From BS750m-G28 sp035527235 (GTDB lineage: Archaea > Thermoproteota > Bathyarchaeia > TCS64), in NCBI GenBank assembly GCA_035527235.1, contig DATLAV010000141.1, positions 1-30,772 on the forward strand: a stretch of DNA of 30,772 nt. The letters are read 5' to 3'. Numbering within the stretch: the first letter of the stretch is position 1; every line of letters starts with the position of its first letter. The position numbers and the translations under genes are program-made. A model generated the notes under the pieces. That model saw only the letters and a program-made list of their open reading frames with translations. It ran no database searches and was not told where the DNA came from. This document shows, piece after piece, positions 30,209 to 30,772 of this stretch.

Positions 30209-30407
30209 AGCGCTTCAGCTCTCCCTTGAATTCATCGTAATCTCTGACCTTTCCTGCCTTGACGTCCTCTTCAGCCTCAGATATGGATTTTAAGGTCTCT
30301 TCGTCCTCGACGATGTCGAGGGTCTCAGTGATCTCCTCCAAGATGTCTCTCATCCTAAGAAGTAGTATCCGGTCATCGTCGGTAAGAAGAGTGCTCTTAT
30401 CAATCAC
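30195..30407 (-). CDS. RelB-type antitoxin
   Basis: The 70-residue acidic, mostly helical protein (LRMRDILEEITETLDIVED, then KSISEAEEDVKAGKVRDYDE) starts with GTG at 30407. The C-terminal EDVKAGKVRDYDEFKGELKR pattern is typical of short archaeal RelB-like antitoxins placed just before RelE genes. It lies upstream of the toxin with a 14-base overlap. A TATA-like TTTAAATATC on the minus strand at about 30435-30445 gives a promoter 28-38 bases before the start. The pair forms the third cargo unit. Confidence 0.85.
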   Translation of the reverse strand: MIDKSTLLTDDDRILLLRMRDILEEITETLDIVEDEETLKSISEAEEDVKAGKVRDYDEFKGELKRSGEI

Positions 30408-30434
30408 GTTAAGTCAATCTTTACTGGGGAAAGT

Positions 30435-30445
30435 AGATATTTAAA
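30435..30445 (-). promoter_or_regulatory. TATA-like box for the toxin-antitoxin operon
   Basis: Minus-strand TTTAAATATCT about 30 bases before the antitoxin GTG, consistent with a nearly leaderless archaeal transcript. Confidence 0.5.
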
Positions 30446-30477
30446 CATCGCTTCAACAGGATTTACACCGACGTTAG

Positions 30478-30517
30478 GTCGGATAGAGAGCGTGGATTCA
30501 AATCCCGCCCCCGGCAC
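30478..30517 (+). repeat. tRNA-derived direct repeat D
   Basis: This repeat corresponds to 27073-27112 of the tRNA with two substitutions (30479 and 30496), the second inside the T stem. The acceptor 3' strand CCCCGGC and the following A are intact. It closes the toxin-antitoxin unit. Confidence 0.92.
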
Positions 30518-30531
30518 CATCTAAATTTTAG

Positions 30532-30620
30532 CAGGCAGAGAATTCATGGAGTCACCGAAGACGTCCTCAAAGTTCTTGGGATTTACTACATGAGCGTACC
30601 ATATAGATTAATTACAGCTG
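30532..30620 (-). other. Possible C-terminal coding scrap
   Basis: On the minus strand a short frame reads IWYAHVVNPKNFEDVFGDSM and ends NSLPAKI with a TAG in the ATTTTAG near 30532. No start is available and a stop lies just upstream, so at most it is the tail of a lost gene. I do not recognise it. Otherwise the spacer 30518-30674 shows nothing. Confidence 0.25.
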
Positions 30621-30674
30621 TCACTATATTTCTCCCTATAACACGTTCTAGAAGATGGGGAAAGGATTGTTAAA

Positions 30675-30772
30675 ATGAGGGTATATGTTGTTCGAGGAAC
30701 AACGTATGAGATAGGTTTCCAGATGGGAGACCGCTTTAGAAAACAGAATAGAGAAATCCCACACTATTCCGA
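30675..30772 (+). CDS. C45-like acyltransferase/peptidase family protein (N-terminal part, runs off the window)
   Basis: Thirty-two codons are visible from ATG 30675: MRVYVVRGTTYEIGFQMGDR followed by FRKQNREIPHYS. The pattern of a short strand, then G-T-x-Y-E-I-G-x-Q-x-G, is the usual N-terminus of the C45 autoproteolytic acyltransferase family (acyl-CoA:6-aminopenicillanic acid acyltransferase-like). The catalytic cysteine would lie beyond the window. The gene is A/T-rich like the nuclease-like gene, so it may also belong to the accessory region. The promoter is not clear; CTATATTTC around 30626-30634 is possible. Confidence 0.6.
   Translation, partial: MRVYVVRGTTYEIGFQMGDRFRKQNREIPHYS

Noticed and set aside
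29909..30229. Plus-strand open frame of 106 codons
   Set aside because: It is antisense to the RelE-type toxin and starts inside repeat C; its product has no family features.
27073..30517. The four direct repeats as a CRISPR array
   Set aside because: Repeats are 0.5-1.6 kb apart, differ from one another, contain genes between them and derive from the T arm of a tRNA. No short spacers or cas genes are present.
28619..30517. Repeats B, C and D as complete tRNA genes or as 3' halves of split tRNAs
   Set aside because: They lack the 5' half, each has changes in the T stem or acceptor strand, and no matching free 5' half with a complementary leader was found. Copy A has the anticodon arm but no acceptor strand.
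27112..30772. Integrase or transposase within the accessory region
   Set aside because: I looked for tyrosine recombinase (R-H-x-x-R, Y) and transposase patterns in all frames between the repeats and saw none; any such gene would have to lie beyond 30772.

Overview
The window is archaeal chromosome. It carries transcription factor S, RNA polymerase subunits L (Rpo11) and F (Rpo4), the exosome subunit Csl4, Dph2, ribosomal proteins L10e and L21e, SRP54, DUF655, DUF99 and PCNA. Many promoters are TATA-like A/T boxes about 25-30 bases before the start, and several genes start with TTG or GTG. Core genes are G+C-rich. The SRP54 style and the F420-type flavin oxidoreductase fit an uncultured TACK- or Asgard-type lineage (Bathyarchaeia-like is my best guess, at low confidence). 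No rRNA or CRISPR array is present.

Layout. (1) 1-3823, minus strand: an information-processing cluster read L10e, Dph2, Csl4, RpoL, DUF99, TFS, PCNA. (2) 3962-11493: a frameshifted UvrA tail, then metabolic and transport genes: TIGR04076 protein, glycerophosphodiesterase, Ldh2-type dehydrogenase, MFS carrier, PepD-like peptidase, two tandem paralogous membrane-anchored proteins with copied upstream sequences, and a YeiH-type carrier. (3) 11634-16077: gamma-glutamyltransferase, a HAD phosphatase, a large surface protein with a PGF-like C-terminal anchor, and an anchored coiled-coil protein. (4) 16112-18667, minus strand: SRP54, L21e, RpoF, DUF655. (5) 18779-26963: two gene remnants, DNPH1-like hydrolase, a winged-helix protein, LLM oxidoreductase, a zinc-ribbon protein, a pair of small related proteins, DUF362, class III aminotransferase (with a perfect 19-bp palindrome before its promoter), DEAD-box helicase and alanine racemase. 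(6) 27005-30772: an accessory region anchored on a CAU tRNA gene.

Region 6 is the notable part. The tRNA has about 32 extra bases in its variable loop, and parts of it are copied downstream four times: one copy of the anticodon-arm part (27487-27532) and three direct copies of the 3' part (28619-28671, 29894-29935, 30478-30517). Between the copies sit one heliorhodopsin gene, one A/T-rich PD-(D/E)XK nuclease-like gene and one RelBE-type toxin-antitoxin pair, in that order. This looks like a tRNA-anchored, cassette-like array in which each cargo unit is closed by a tRNA-derived repeat. No integrase is visible in the window, so the mechanism is inferred. The heliorhodopsin has the retinal-binding lysine, the counter-ion glutamate and both signature histidines.
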